This document shows, piece by piece, positions 32,069 to 41,731 of a stretch of DNA of 51,365 bases. The number at the start of each line of letters is the position of its first letter. Positions within the stretch are counted from its first letter, which is position 1. A program made the position numbers and the translations under genes. This DNA comes from an uncultured Desulfobacterium sp. (lineage in GTDB: Bacteria > Desulfobacterota > DSM-4660 > Desulfatiglandales > Desulfatiglandaceae), in NCBI GenBank assembly GCA_900258555.1, contig LT984854.1, positions 1,442,224-1,493,588 on the forward strand, read 5' to 3'. The notes beneath the pieces were generated by a model. That model saw only the letters and a program-made list of their open reading frames with translations. It made no database searches and was not told where the DNA came from.

Positions 32069-35000
32069 CTAATGCGCCCCTAAAAAAAGGGCATCAGTCT
32101 TGGCGTTGATCTGATCGTCCGTAAAGTGCTTAAGCGTTATGGCCTTTCCCGGGCATTCTGATACGCAACATCCACATCCGTGGCAGTCACTTGCCTCAAT
32201 GATTGCATAACCTTCCTCCCCGACCCTGGGTACATTGTAGGGGCAGGTCCTGACACAAGTAAGACACGCAGCGCAAAGGTCCGGATTGACCGAAGCCACC
32301 ACACTTTCAACGGCGATTGTATTTTTCGATACGATCTTCATGGCCCTTGATACTGCGGCCTTGGCCTGGGCGATGCTCTCATCCATGCTCTTGGGATAAT
32401 GGGCTATACCTGCCAGAAAAAGCCCTTCTGATGCAAAATCCACGGGCCTTAGTTTGGCATGGGCCTCCACCAAAAAGCCGTCGCTGTTTGTCGGCACCTT
32501 AAAGTGTTCAAAAAGCGTTTTGTTCTCATTGGGTAAAATCGCCGCGGCCAGGACGACCAGATCAGGACTAATCTGAATGGGTCTTCCCAGGATATGATCT
32601 GTTACGGTCAACCTGAGATCCCGGCCGTTTTCGGATGTGAGAACCGCGGGATTACTCAGATCGTAACGGATAAAGCGGATGCCTTTTTCCCGGGCCTCCT
32701 TGTAGATATCCTCCCTAAAGCCGTATGTGCGGATGTCCCTGTAAATGACAAATATCCGCATGTCAGGGTTCATTTTTTTGAGTACAAGGGCGCTTTCCAG
32801 ACTGTGAGTGCAGCACACCCTGCTGCAGTAAGGCCTTTGCTCATTGCGCGAGCCGACGCATTGGATAAAAACGGCAGTCTGTACATTATTTACAATATCG
32901 CTTTTTTCCCGAATAGCCGCATCCAGATCCAGATGGGTCATTACCCGCGGATCTTTCCCGTAGAGATATTCATCGGGCTGGTATTCCTTTCCGCCCGTGG
33001 CCAGGATGCCGGCTCCATGGCGGATTGTTGTGGTTTCCGCCGAATCATTGAGGGATTTTAGCGTAGTTGTAAAATTACCGATGGTCCCGGTTACATGACT
33101 CACCTCTGTCTCAAGAAAGAGTTTTATCCTCTCATTTTTTTTAACATCTTCAATTAACCTGTCGAGATACGGCTTGACCGCCTCTCCCTGCCACGTGATG
33201 TTTAGGCCATGGGCCACGCCCCCCAATTGGTTGCTTCTTTCCACGAGAAATGCGTCAAAACCCTGGCGTGCAACACCCAGGGCCGCCTCCATTCCGGCGA
33301 TGCCTCCGCCTACCACAAGGACAGCCTGGGTTACATCCAGCACCACCTGGGCTAAGGGTTCGATCAGGGCCGCCTTGGCTACAGCCATGCGAACCAGGTC
33401 TTTGGCCTTTTCAGTCGCCTTTTTGGGGCTCTTCATGTGGACCCAGGTGTTTTGATCCCTGATATTGGCCATCTCAAAAAGATAGGGGTTGAGACCTGTT
33501 TCCCGGATAGTCTGCTGAAAAAGTGGTTCATGTGTTCGGGGGGAGCATGAGGCCACAACCACACGATTGATGCCCTTTTCTATGATGACCTTTTTGATAT
33601 TTTCCTGGGTATCCTGTGAGCAGGTAAAAAGGTTATCTTCCGTATGGACGACATTTGGAAGACTCCTTGCATATTCCCTGACGGCCGGCACGTCTGCAAC
33701 GCCTCCGATGTTGATCCCGCAATTGCAGACAAATACTCCTATGCGGGGTGGGTCTTCTGAAAAGTCCTTTTCAGGAGGAAGTCCCTTTGTCTTTGTCATG
33801 CTCCAGCGGCTGCCTGACAGCTCCTGCGTGGCGCTTGCGGCGGCGGCGGAGGCCTCCATAACGGACTGGGGTATATCTTTGGGGCTTTGAAATGTGCCGC
33901 ATACATAGATGCCTTCCCTGCTTGTGCTTACCGGGGTCAGGTCACGGGTCATGGCATAGCCGTGTGTATTTAGTTCAATGCCGACCCTTTGGGCAAGCTC
34001 CTTTGCATCCCGCGAAGGAGAAAAACCCGCTGCCAAAACCACCATATCAAAGACCTCGTCAATGATCTCGCCTGATTCCATTACATAGGAAAGCTTAAGT
34101 CCTCCGTCATCCATGGGCCTTACGGTGTGGACCCTGGATCGGATAAATCTGACGCCGTTTTCCTTTTCAGCCCTGTCGCGATACCGGTCAAATTCCTTTC
34201 CATGGGTGCGCATGTCCATGTAGAAGATGGCCGCATCAAGGGGCGTTTCCGCATGCTCCTTTGCGATCATGCTCTGTTTGATGCTGTACATACAGCAGAC
34301 CGAAGAGCAGTAGCTGTGATCCACCCTGTTGATGTCGCGACTCCCTATGCACTGAAGCCAAGCGATCTTTTTAGGCACTTCCCGGTCATAGGGACGCATC
34401 AGATGACCTTTGTATGGGCCTGACGCGCTTAATATCCGCTCAAATTCCAGGCTTGTGACCACATTGGGGTGATTCGCGTAGGCGTATGTATCGAACATGG
34501 AGGGGTCAAAGACCTCATTTCCCATGGCAAGGACCACTGCGCCCACCTCTATCTCGCTTATCCGCGGCTGATCTGCGTAAGATATGGCGCCAGCAAGACA
34601 GGCCTTTTCGCACATGCCGCACCCGATGCAGATGTCGCGGTCTATTGTATATGAAAGCGGAACCGCCTGCGGGAACTTGATAAAGGTCGCCTTGCGAAGG
34701 TCCAGCCCGCAGTCGAATTCATTGACCGCCGTCACAGGGCATACCTGCCGGCACTGGCCGCAGGCCGTGCATTTTTCCGAATCAATGTAACGGGGATTAT
34801 TCCTGACCTTTGCACGGAAGGCGCCCGCCTCACCCTCAAGGGATTGCAGCTCGCTGTTGGGTATGATGTTGATATTCAAATGCCTTCCCACTTCCACCAG
34901 AAAGGGCGATATTACGCACATGGCGCAGTCATTGGTGGGAAACGTCTTGTCCAGCCGGGCCATGAGCCCCCCCACGCTGGGCGAGCTGTCCAGCAGGTGG

Positions 35001-35107
35001 ACATAATAGCCCGCATTGGCCATATCCAAAGAGGCCTGAATGCCCGCAACACCGGCCCCTACGACCATAACGCTGCCGGTTTTGTTTATCGTATTTATGG
35101 TTGACAT
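32069..35107 (-). CDS. hdrA: long HdrA with two flavin-type halves, copy 2
   Basis: A 1012-residue long HdrA. The first half has VMVVGAGVAGIQASLDMA, FPTNDCAMC, CTACGQCRQVCP and CIGCGMCEKACL. The second half begins IGVFVCNCGINIGG and contains VVGGGIAGMEAALG, RPYCSRVCCTHS and the C-terminal clusters CAACLTCVRTCP and CHGCGCCVSECP followed by KAITLKHFTDDQ. That C-terminal type is shared only with the giant HdrA at 14117-18565, and both are followed by the CCKxCAY type of MvhD. It lies between the MvhD-winged-helix gene and mvhD-metVF. No GltD module is present, so electrons must come from a partner. Confidence 0.93.
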   Translation of the reverse strand: MSTINTINKTGSVMVVGAGVAGIQASLDMANAGYYVHLLDSSPSVGGLMARLDKTFPTNDCAMCVISPFLVEVGRHLNINIIPNSELQSLEGEAGAFRAKVRNNPRYIDSEKCTACGQCRQVCPVTAVNEFDCGLDLRKATFIKFPQAVPLSYTIDRDICIGCGMCEKACLAGAISYADQPRISEIEVGAVVLAMGNEVFDPSMFDTYAYANHPNVVTSLEFERILSASGPYKGHLMRPYDREVPKKIAWLQCIGSRDINRVDHSYCSSVCCMYSIKQSMIAKEHAETPLDAAIFYMDMRTHGKEFDRYRDRAEKENGVRFIRSRVHTVRPMDDGGLKLSYVMESGEIIDEVFDMVVLAAGFSPSRDAKELAQRVGIELNTHGYAMTRDLTPVSTSREGIYVCGTFQSPKDIPQSVMEASAAAASATQELSGSRWSMTKTKGLPPEKDFSEDPPRIGVFVCNCGINIGGVADVPAVREYARSLPNVVHTEDNLFTCSQDTQENIKKVIIEKGINRVVVASCSPRTHEPLFQQTIRETGLNPYLFEMANIRDQNTWVHMKSPKKATEKAKDLVRMAVAKAALIEPLAQVVLDVTQAVLVVGGGIAGMEAALGVARQGFDAFLVERSNQLGGVAHGLNITWQGEAVKPYLDRLIEDVKKNERIKLFLETEVSHVTGTIGNFTTTLKSLNDSAETTTIRHGAGILATGGKEYQPDEYLYGKDPRVMTHLDLDAAIREKSDIVNNVQTAVFIQCVGSRNEQRPYCSRVCCTHSLESALVLKKMNPDMRIFVIYRDIRTYGFREDIYKEAREKGIRFIRYDLSNPAVLTSENGRDLRLTVTDHILGRPIQISPDLVVLAAAILPNENKTLFEHFKVPTNSDGFLVEAHAKLRPVDFASEGLFLAGIAHYPKSMDESIAQAKAAVSRAMKIVSKNTIAVESVVASVNPDLCAACLTCVRTCPYNVPRVGEEGYAIIEASDCHGCGCCVSECPGKAITLKHFTDDQINAKTDALFLGAH

Positions 35108-35125
35108 TATTATTCCTTTCTTTAT

Positions 35126-35884
35126 TTATCCGCCAAGGCTTGCAAATCTGGGAGTGTTCTCTTCACAACTGCTTAAATCCGCCAGTCCGTTCAGCTCCAG
35201 TTCGTTGAGCCTTTTTGAAACGGTGTAGACATCAAGCCCGGCCTGATCCGCTATTTCCCGCACCGTTGCAGGCCCTTTGTCTAATGCCTCCTGAATCAAT
35301 GCCTTGTGGTATTCCATGGTGGCCGCATCAGTAATCACCTGTTTGAAATATTCCGGATCGGTCTTTTCGTGATATACGTTTTCATTTTCCGTCAAATGAC
35401 GGTCAATGCCCGCAAGCCAACGCAGGCGTGTGGTGGAAAGCGCCCGGGTTAACGCCCCGAGCGCCATTTTATGGTCATCGGCGGAAAAAGGTCCCAAGCC
35501 CATGATGATCCCGGTCACCTCGGCCACGTTATCTGCAAAGGGCTGGGCCTCGGCGGCACTGGCCCAGCGCAGATGGACCCGGTCCCGGCCTATGCCCGAA
35601 AGATCCAGCAACTGCGACAGCATCTCCATGCGTTTGACCGTATATTTGTTACCGTCCAGGTAATGACAATCGCCGATGTGACAACCGCTCACCAGGACAC
35701 CGTCAAAGCCGTCTTTAAGGGCGTTGATGATAAACAAAGGATCAACACGGCCGGAACACATCGTCCTGATAACGCGGATATAGGGCGGATATTGTATTCT
35801 TGAGACACCCGCCAGATCGGCGCCCGCGTAAGAGCACCAGTTGCACAAAAAAGCAAGAATGTTGGGTTTGAATGATTCATTCAT
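35126..35884 (-). CDS. MvhD with a C-terminal winged-helix domain
   Basis: I chose the ATG at 35884 (GGAG 9 bp upstream); the frame opens at 35899. Of 252 residues, the first 140 are a CNWCSY-type MvhD (FLCNWCSYAGADLAGVSR, MCSGRVDPLF, VSGCHIGDCHY, WASAAEAQPF). After a linker of about 50 residues containing an amphipathic stretch, the end reads GPATVREIADQAGLDVYTVS, then KRLNELELNGLADLSS, a typical winged-helix DNA-binding or protein-binding fold. It starts 28 bp after the giant HdrA-GltD copy 2. A redox [2Fe-2S] carrier joined to a DNA-binding-like domain could sense the redox state, or the wing may serve as a docking domain. No experiment is known to me. Confidence 0.85.
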   Translation of the reverse strand: MNESFKPNILAFLCNWCSYAGADLAGVSRIQYPPYIRVIRTMCSGRVDPLFIINALKDGFDGVLVSGCHIGDCHYLDGNKYTVKRMEMLSQLLDLSGIGRDRVHLRWASAAEAQPFADNVAEVTGIIMGLGPFSADDHKMALGALTRALSTTRLRWLAGIDRHLTENENVYHEKTDPEYFKQVITDAATMEYHKALIQEALDKGPATVREIADQAGLDVYTVSKRLNELELNGLADLSSCEENTPRFASLGG

Positions 35885-35912
35885 TATTTTTTGCTCCATT
35901 TGTTGATTATCA

Positions 35913-38900
35913 TCAGGCAGCGCCTCCGGCGTGAATGACGGCCATAATCTGGCTGTCGCGGAAATGTTTCATGTCAATGGCCTTCTGCGGGCAGCCCGCG
36001 GCGCATACCCCGCAGCCCTTGCAAAGGGCTGAGTAATTTTCCGCCCGAAAACCCTTGCCCGGGACCTGTTTCAACCGGATGGCTCCAAATGCGCAGGAAA
36101 GCTCACACAGGCCGCAACCGATACACTTTTCTTCATCCACCATGGAGACAATAGGCTCGATTTGGATTGATGCCTTGTTAAGAAGAAGCGCGGCCCTGCC
36201 CGCAGCCGCCTGGGCCTGGGAGATGGATTCCTCGATGGGCTTTGGATAATGGGCGAGTCCTGCAACATAAACTCCGTCCGTAGCAAAATCCACCGGCCTT
36301 AATTTAATATGAGCCTCCATATAAAAGCCTTCGTCATTTAGCGGCACCTTCAGCATCTGGGCCAGTTGCTTCTGTCCCTCGGTGGGGATAATGGCCGTTG
36401 CCAAATTCAGATAGTCCACGGCAATCTGGAGCGGCATCTTAAGGACATGGTCTTTTACCGTAATCAGAAGGCCCTGGTCTTCGTCTTTATCTACAACGGG
36501 TTTTTCATCGGCCTCGTAGCGGATAAATATTACGCCCATTTCCCTGGCCTTTTTGTAAAGCTCCTCGCGTTGGCCGAATGTGCGCATATCCCGATAGAGG
36601 ATGTAGACAATAAGATCCGGCCTTTTTTCCTTTAAGGCGATTGCGCTTTTTACCGATGCAGTGCAACATATTTTTGAACAATATGGTCTGGCCGGCTCGC
36701 GGGAGCCAACGCACTGGATAAATGCAACTGCCCGCGCCTGGTCCAGTTTTTCAGGATGCGCATCGAAAAATTGTTCAAGCTCATGCCATTTCGTCACCCG
36801 GTCGCTTTTTCCGTAAAGGTATTCATCGGGCGAAAGGGGTCTTCCGCCTGTAGTAAGAATCACCGCACCGTGAGAAAGTTCGCGATCCCCTTTGGGTGAG
36901 TTGATGGATGTGGTGAAGTTTCCTACAAACCCGTCAATTGCCCTGATCTCTGCTTCGGTTAGGACCTCGATATTCTCATGAGACATGACACGATCTTTGA
37001 GATCGGATAAAAAGGCCTTGACATCATCTCCCCGCCAGGTATCCCGGGACTGAATAAGGGCTTGACCGCCAAGCTCCGAATGCCTCTCCACCAGGTATGT
37101 CTTAAATCCCTGCTGAGCAAGATTTAAGGCGGCACTCATTCCTGAAATGCCTGCCCCTATCACCAAGGCGTCGCGATTGACAGCAATCTCGATTGGTGTT
37201 ATCGGTTCCAGCAGGGCTGACCTGGCCGCCGCCATCCTGACTAGGTCTTTTGCCTTTTGTGTAGCGCTTTCAGGGTCGGCCTGGTGGACCCAGGCGTTTT
37301 GGTCGCGTATATTGGCGAATTCAAACAGATAAGGATTAAGTCCCGCCTCCTGAATGGTCTCCTGAAAAAGTGGTTCATGTGTCCTCGGTGTGCAGGCAGC
37401 CACAACCACCCGGTTAAGCTTATGCTCGGAAATGGCCTTTCGGATGTTTTCCTGAGAGTCCTGGGAGCATGTGAAAAGCGTATGCGAGGTGAAGACCACA
37501 TTCGGGAGACCTTTGGCATAGTCTATTACATCGTTTACGTTCACGACACCAGCGATATTGGTGCCGCAGTGGCACACGAACACACCGATCCTCGGTTCAA
37601 GCCCTGTAACTTCCTGTTGGGCAGGAAGTGACTTTTCCCTGGTAAGGGTATTTCGGGATGAGGAAAGAAGGGCGGTCGCCACAGATGAAGCAGCGGATGC
37701 CTCCATGACCGATTGTGGGATATCCTTGGGACCTGAAAAGGCGCCTGCGGCAAATATGCCGGCCCGCGAGGTGGCGACCGGCGTAAGACAACTTGTGGAT
37801 GCAAAGCCGTCCGAATCCGCCTCGACCCCCAGCCTTTCTGAAAGGTTTTTAATATATTGTGGAATCTCTAAGGCTGTTGAAAGCACCACCATGCTGAAGA
37901 TTTCGTCTTTTAATTCCCCATCATCGCTAAAGTAGGTCAGTTTCAGATCATCGGTTCCCTTAACAGGTTCAATGGAATGGAATCTCGCCCTGATGAACCG
38001 GACCTCTTGTTCATCTCTGGCCCTGTTGTAAGTCTGCTCAAATCCCTTTCCATGGGTCCTCATGTCCATGAAAAATATGGCTGTGTCCAGTTTTACTTCA
38101 GAGTGCTCTTTGGCGATAACAGCCTCTTTGATTGCATACATACAGCAGACACCCGAGCAGTACCCGTGTTCATCCTCGCGGATGTTGCGTGAGCCAACAC
38201 ACTGAAGCCATGCGATTTTTTCTGGAGGGTTATGATCACTGGGTCGCACAAGATGGCCTTCAAAAGGACCGGATGCGCTGAGTATCCTTTCAAACTCCCT
38301 GGCCGTCACTACGTTGGGAAGTTTTCCGTATCCGTATATGTCCATGGCCCCAGGATCAAAACTCTCAGAGCCCGGCGTCATGATCACAGCGCCGACATCA
38401 ACTGTCAGGGTTTCCGTCTTTTGGGCGTGGGTGTCAAATGTGACGGCCCCTGCCTTACAAGCGGTTACGCATTCATAACATTCACAGCATCCACCGCAAT
38501 TAATACAGCGTTCAGCCTCTGCTTTTGCAGTTTCTTTGTCTGCGGTAAGATTGACCTCTTCAAATCCTTTGAGTCTTTTTTCTACGTTTAGGGTCGGCGC
38601 CTTCAAGCGATGCCTGACAGGTTCATCATCCTGGATTCCAACCCAGTTCGTACCCATGGGTGGTTCATCTTGCCATTGTTGAGGCAACTCTTCACCCTGT
38701 AAATATTTTTCAATATACCGGGCGGCGCGTTTACCGGCTTCCACCGCCTCTATAACGGTTGCAGGTCCGGTAACAACATCTCCGCCGGCAAATACGCCGT
38801 CAATATTGGTCTGTAATGTTTCAGGGTTGACCTCTAAAAGATTCCATTTTGATATTTTCAGCTCTGCTCTGTCTCCCAGAAAACCCAGATCCGGCTCCTG

Positions 38901-40367
38901 GCCGATGGCAGGGATAATATGATCGGCTGCAATGGTAAATTCCGAACCCTCAATGGGAACAGGCTTTCGTCTTCCAGTGGTATCCGGTTGAGTTAGACGG
39001 GTGGCAATACATTTGATACCTGTAACCTTACCGTTTTCATTGTTTATTTCTACAGGGGCCGTGAGAAAGTGGATCTTTACACCTTCCTTTTCAGCCTCTT
39101 CTATCTCCTCCGGCTCTGCCAACATCTCTGTTTTTGAACGGCGATAGATGATATGTGATTCATCCGCACCCAACCTGAGCGCAACCCTCGCCCCATCCAG
39201 GGCCGAATGGCCACCACCGATAATAACCGCTTTTCCTGAAATCTTTTTTAGTTTTCCAAGATGAACATTTCGAAGAAAGGTTGTAACATCCTCTACACCC
39301 TCTGATTCTTCTCCCTGGATATGAAGTTTTAAACCCTTCCATGCTCCTGCAGCCAAAAATACGGCCTTTGCGCCGTGTTGTTGAAGCTCTTCAATGGTGA
39401 GATTTTTTCCAATGGCCGTATTGGTAATAATTTCTATGCCGTATCGCTTGAGGTTGTTGATCTCGGCATCCAGCACGGCGCGGGGAAGGCGGTGCTCGGG
39501 GATTCCGTAGCGCATCATGCCGCCTGCCTCGGGCATTGCCTCATAGACGCTTACCTGATAGCCGTCCTGCGCAAGAAAGTAGGCTGCCGTAAGCCCCGCA
39601 GGACCGGAACCGATGATCGCAACCTTTTCATCCCGTTTTTTAATCTCAGGAACCGGGATTTCATTTAAGTCAGTATTATCCGCGGCAACTCTTTTGAGTT
39701 CCCTTATGGAAATGGCCTCGTCAATTTCAAGACGCCGGCAGCTTTTTTCGCAGGCATGGGGACAGACCCGGCCAAGGGTCCCCGGAAACGGCAGATCCCG
39801 CATGATAATTTGAACGGCCTCCCGGAATTTTCCCTGCTTGACCATTTGGACATAGCCCTGCACATTGATATGGGCGGGGCAGGCGGCCCTACATGGCGCC
39901 TTGTCCAATTTTTCGATCGCATAGCCGCTCGGGATTGCCTGGGCATAGGGTTTATACGCGGCCTTTCGCATAGACAAACCCATATCAAAGGTACTGGGTC
40001 TTGTCACCGGACACACGCCGGCGCAGTCTCCGCATGCCGTGCAGGCATCAAGGTTAATAAAACGCGGGGCCTTACTGAGCGTTATATGAAAGTTGCCGGG
40101 CTCTCCGTCAACGGACTCCACATCCGCGCATGTGTACAGGCGGATGTTCGCGTGTCTTCCTACCTCCACGAGCTTGGGAGAAAGTATACACATGGAGCAG
40201 TCGTTGGTGGGAAAGGTCTTATCTAACGCACTCATCACTCCGCCGATGGCGGGTGATTTTTCCACTATGTGGACCAGAAATCCTGCACCGGCCAGGTCCA
40301 GGGCGGACTGTATGCCTGCGATTCCGCCGCCTATGACCATGACGGAACCGATTGAATGTTTCGACAT
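35913..40367 (-). CDS. hdrA: giant HdrA with inserted GltD-type NAD(P)H module, copy 2
   Basis: A 1484-residue protein with the same plan as the one at 14117-18565. Residues 1-152 are HdrA (VMVIGGGIAGIQSALDLA, FPTNDCSMC, CTACGDCAGVCP at 109-120). About 153-650 is the GltD module: CRAACPAHINVQGYV, FAD motif IIGSGPAGLTAA near 251, pyridine-nucleotide motif IIGGGHSALDGAR near 382, AGGDVVTGP near 528, then CINCGGCCECYECVTAC at 621. The interrupted HdrA half then resumes (VDVGAVIMTPGSESFD). A second HdrA half starts near 935 (IGVFVCHCGTNIAG, VIGAGISGMSAALN) and ends with CIGCGLCELSCA and CKGCGVCAAGCP. Compared with the 1009-1014-residue paralogues the module sits exactly between two Cys motifs. 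In the nucleotide loop His-Ser replaces Asn-Val of copy 1 (GGGHSA against GGGNVA). Confidence 0.92.
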   Translation of the reverse strand: MSKHSIGSVMVIGGGIAGIQSALDLAGAGFLVHIVEKSPAIGGVMSALDKTFPTNDCSMCILSPKLVEVGRHANIRLYTCADVESVDGEPGNFHITLSKAPRFINLDACTACGDCAGVCPVTRPSTFDMGLSMRKAAYKPYAQAIPSGYAIEKLDKAPCRAACPAHINVQGYVQMVKQGKFREAVQIIMRDLPFPGTLGRVCPHACEKSCRRLEIDEAISIRELKRVAADNTDLNEIPVPEIKKRDEKVAIIGSGPAGLTAAYFLAQDGYQVSVYEAMPEAGGMMRYGIPEHRLPRAVLDAEINNLKRYGIEIITNTAIGKNLTIEELQQHGAKAVFLAAGAWKGLKLHIQGEESEGVEDVTTFLRNVHLGKLKKISGKAVIIGGGHSALDGARVALRLGADESHIIYRRSKTEMLAEPEEIEEAEKEGVKIHFLTAPVEINNENGKVTGIKCIATRLTQPDTTGRRKPVPIEGSEFTIAADHIIPAIGQEPDLGFLGDRAELKISKWNLLEVNPETLQTNIDGVFAGGDVVTGPATVIEAVEAGKRAARYIEKYLQGEELPQQWQDEPPMGTNWVGIQDDEPVRHRLKAPTLNVEKRLKGFEEVNLTADKETAKAEAERCINCGGCCECYECVTACKAGAVTFDTHAQKTETLTVDVGAVIMTPGSESFDPGAMDIYGYGKLPNVVTAREFERILSASGPFEGHLVRPSDHNPPEKIAWLQCVGSRNIREDEHGYCSGVCCMYAIKEAVIAKEHSEVKLDTAIFFMDMRTHGKGFEQTYNRARDEQEVRFIRARFHSIEPVKGTDDLKLTYFSDDGELKDEIFSMVVLSTALEIPQYIKNLSERLGVEADSDGFASTSCLTPVATSRAGIFAAGAFSGPKDIPQSVMEASAASSVATALLSSSRNTLTREKSLPAQQEVTGLEPRIGVFVCHCGTNIAGVVNVNDVIDYAKGLPNVVFTSHTLFTCSQDSQENIRKAISEHKLNRVVVAACTPRTHEPLFQETIQEAGLNPYLFEFANIRDQNAWVHQADPESATQKAKDLVRMAAARSALLEPITPIEIAVNRDALVIGAGISGMSAALNLAQQGFKTYLVERHSELGGQALIQSRDTWRGDDVKAFLSDLKDRVMSHENIEVLTEAEIRAIDGFVGNFTTSINSPKGDRELSHGAVILTTGGRPLSPDEYLYGKSDRVTKWHELEQFFDAHPEKLDQARAVAFIQCVGSREPARPYCSKICCTASVKSAIALKEKRPDLIVYILYRDMRTFGQREELYKKAREMGVIFIRYEADEKPVVDKDEDQGLLITVKDHVLKMPLQIAVDYLNLATAIIPTEGQKQLAQMLKVPLNDEGFYMEAHIKLRPVDFATDGVYVAGLAHYPKPIEESISQAQAAAGRAALLLNKASIQIEPIVSMVDEEKCIGCGLCELSCAFGAIRLKQVPGKGFRAENYSALCKGCGVCAAGCPQKAIDMKHFRDSQIMAVIHAGGAA

Positions 40368-40384
40368 TACAGATATCTCCTTTT

Positions 40385-41692
40385 TTAATTCTCCGGTAGA
40401 TTGACCTCCTGTAGATCCGGTCCCAGATATGCACGCTCATTTTCCGCCAGTATGCCGAGGGACAGGGCAATCAATGTCCACAGGTGAATGACATGATATC
40501 CGCCATCATAATGTTCGCTAAGTTCCTGGATCTGTGCATGACAATTATGGCATGGCGTCACCACATACTTTGCACCGGTCTCCATGATCTGATCGAATTT
40601 GATTTTTCCATACTTAAATCTGGCGTCAGTATAACCGGACTGGAGATATCCGCCGCCACCCCCGCAGCAGTAATTGTTGGACTTGTTAGGGTACATATCT
40701 GAAAAATTCTCTTCGCCGGCACAGGCCTTGATTACAAAGCGAAGGTCATCAGCCAATTCATCTCCAAAACTCTTACGTACCTGATTACACGGGTCTTGGG
40801 CTGTAAATTTTATTTTGAGGTCTTTGTTCCAGTCGGGGCTGACCTTAAGTTTTCCCTCGCGGATCCATTTGGCGTAGTACTTGACCATGGGCACGATCTC
40901 AAGATCAGTTTTGATTCCATGCCTCTTTACACCGCCCCAGACGGAATAGGTGGAGTGCCCGCATTCCGTGTTAAGATAAACCTTGCATCCCAAGGATTCA
41001 GCGGATCGAATGGTCTGCTCAGTCACCTTTTTCCAGCTTACATCATCGGCCAGGAACATGCAGTAGTTTTCCCCTCCCCAGCCAGTGGTGCTGTATGTCC
41101 AGTCCACGCCTGCAAGGTGCAGGATCTTCCATAGTGGCACCATTTCATCTGGTTCGGTTACAGGTTCGCGGGAATTCTGGGAAAGAAAAAAATGGGCTCC
41201 TTCTTTATCTACAGGGGCCTGAAGATCTTCCCATCCAGGCTGAGTGTTTCTCACCTCTTCCAGAACATCCTCCACAACAAACTGAAAATCTTCAGGTGAT
41301 GCGCCCATGGCGCTGCCGCTTGCGTTTCTCAGGGCCATGTCACAGGAACCAAGGATACCCTTTGGTCTTGTTTCACGGGGCCAGAGATTCCTGGCCTCAT
41401 ATACCAGCCCTGCAATATTGATCTGCATAGGGCATGCATAGGTGCACCTATAACACATGCTGCACATCCACACCCAGGGATGTCCTTTAATCTCCTCATC
41501 AAGGCCCAATGCCGCCATACGCAAAAATTTCCGAGGATCCATGCCTTCAAGACCTGTTGCAGGACAACCAGAGGCGCAGGCCCCGCAGGTAAGGCAAAGG
41601 TTGAGATTTCCTCCCTCGGGAAGCATTTCCATCACCTTTTCCATAAAGGTGCTCTTTTGTTCTTTCCCGATCTTTATTGGTGCTTCAGCCAT
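40385..41692 (-). CDS. HdrC-HdrB (HdrD-like) fusion protein
   Basis: A 435-residue protein from the ATG at 41692 (AAAGGAG upstream). The N-terminal part is HdrC-like with two [4Fe-4S] motifs, CLTCGACASGCP (from residue 33) and CSMCYRCTYACP (from residue 77). The C-terminal part is HdrB-like. The second CCG motif is present (NNYCCGGGGGYLQSG, with TPCHNC after it), but in the first HdrB half the CCG is replaced (only LNTECGHST), so probably just one special cluster forms. Similar proteins include HmcF/TmcB and BamD. It lies between the FdhB-like gene and the giant HdrA and is the only HdrB-type protein in the window. Heterodisulfide itself is not expected as substrate; a thiol/disulfide or an electron relay is more likely. 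Confidence 0.87.
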   Translation of the reverse strand: MAEAPIKIGKEQKSTFMEKVMEMLPEGGNLNLCLTCGACASGCPATGLEGMDPRKFLRMAALGLDEEIKGHPWVWMCSMCYRCTYACPMQINIAGLVYEARNLWPRETRPKGILGSCDMALRNASGSAMGASPEDFQFVVEDVLEEVRNTQPGWEDLQAPVDKEGAHFFLSQNSREPVTEPDEMVPLWKILHLAGVDWTYSTTGWGGENYCMFLADDVSWKKVTEQTIRSAESLGCKVYLNTECGHSTYSVWGGVKRHGIKTDLEIVPMVKYYAKWIREGKLKVSPDWNKDLKIKFTAQDPCNQVRKSFGDELADDLRFVIKACAGEENFSDMYPNKSNNYCCGGGGGYLQSGYTDARFKYGKIKFDQIMETGAKYVVTPCHNCHAQIQELSEHYDGGYHVIHLWTLIALSLGILAENERAYLGPDLQEVNLPEN

Positions 41693-41731
41693 AATGTCTC
41701 CTTTCAAAAATAAAGGGTTATTACTTAAGTT

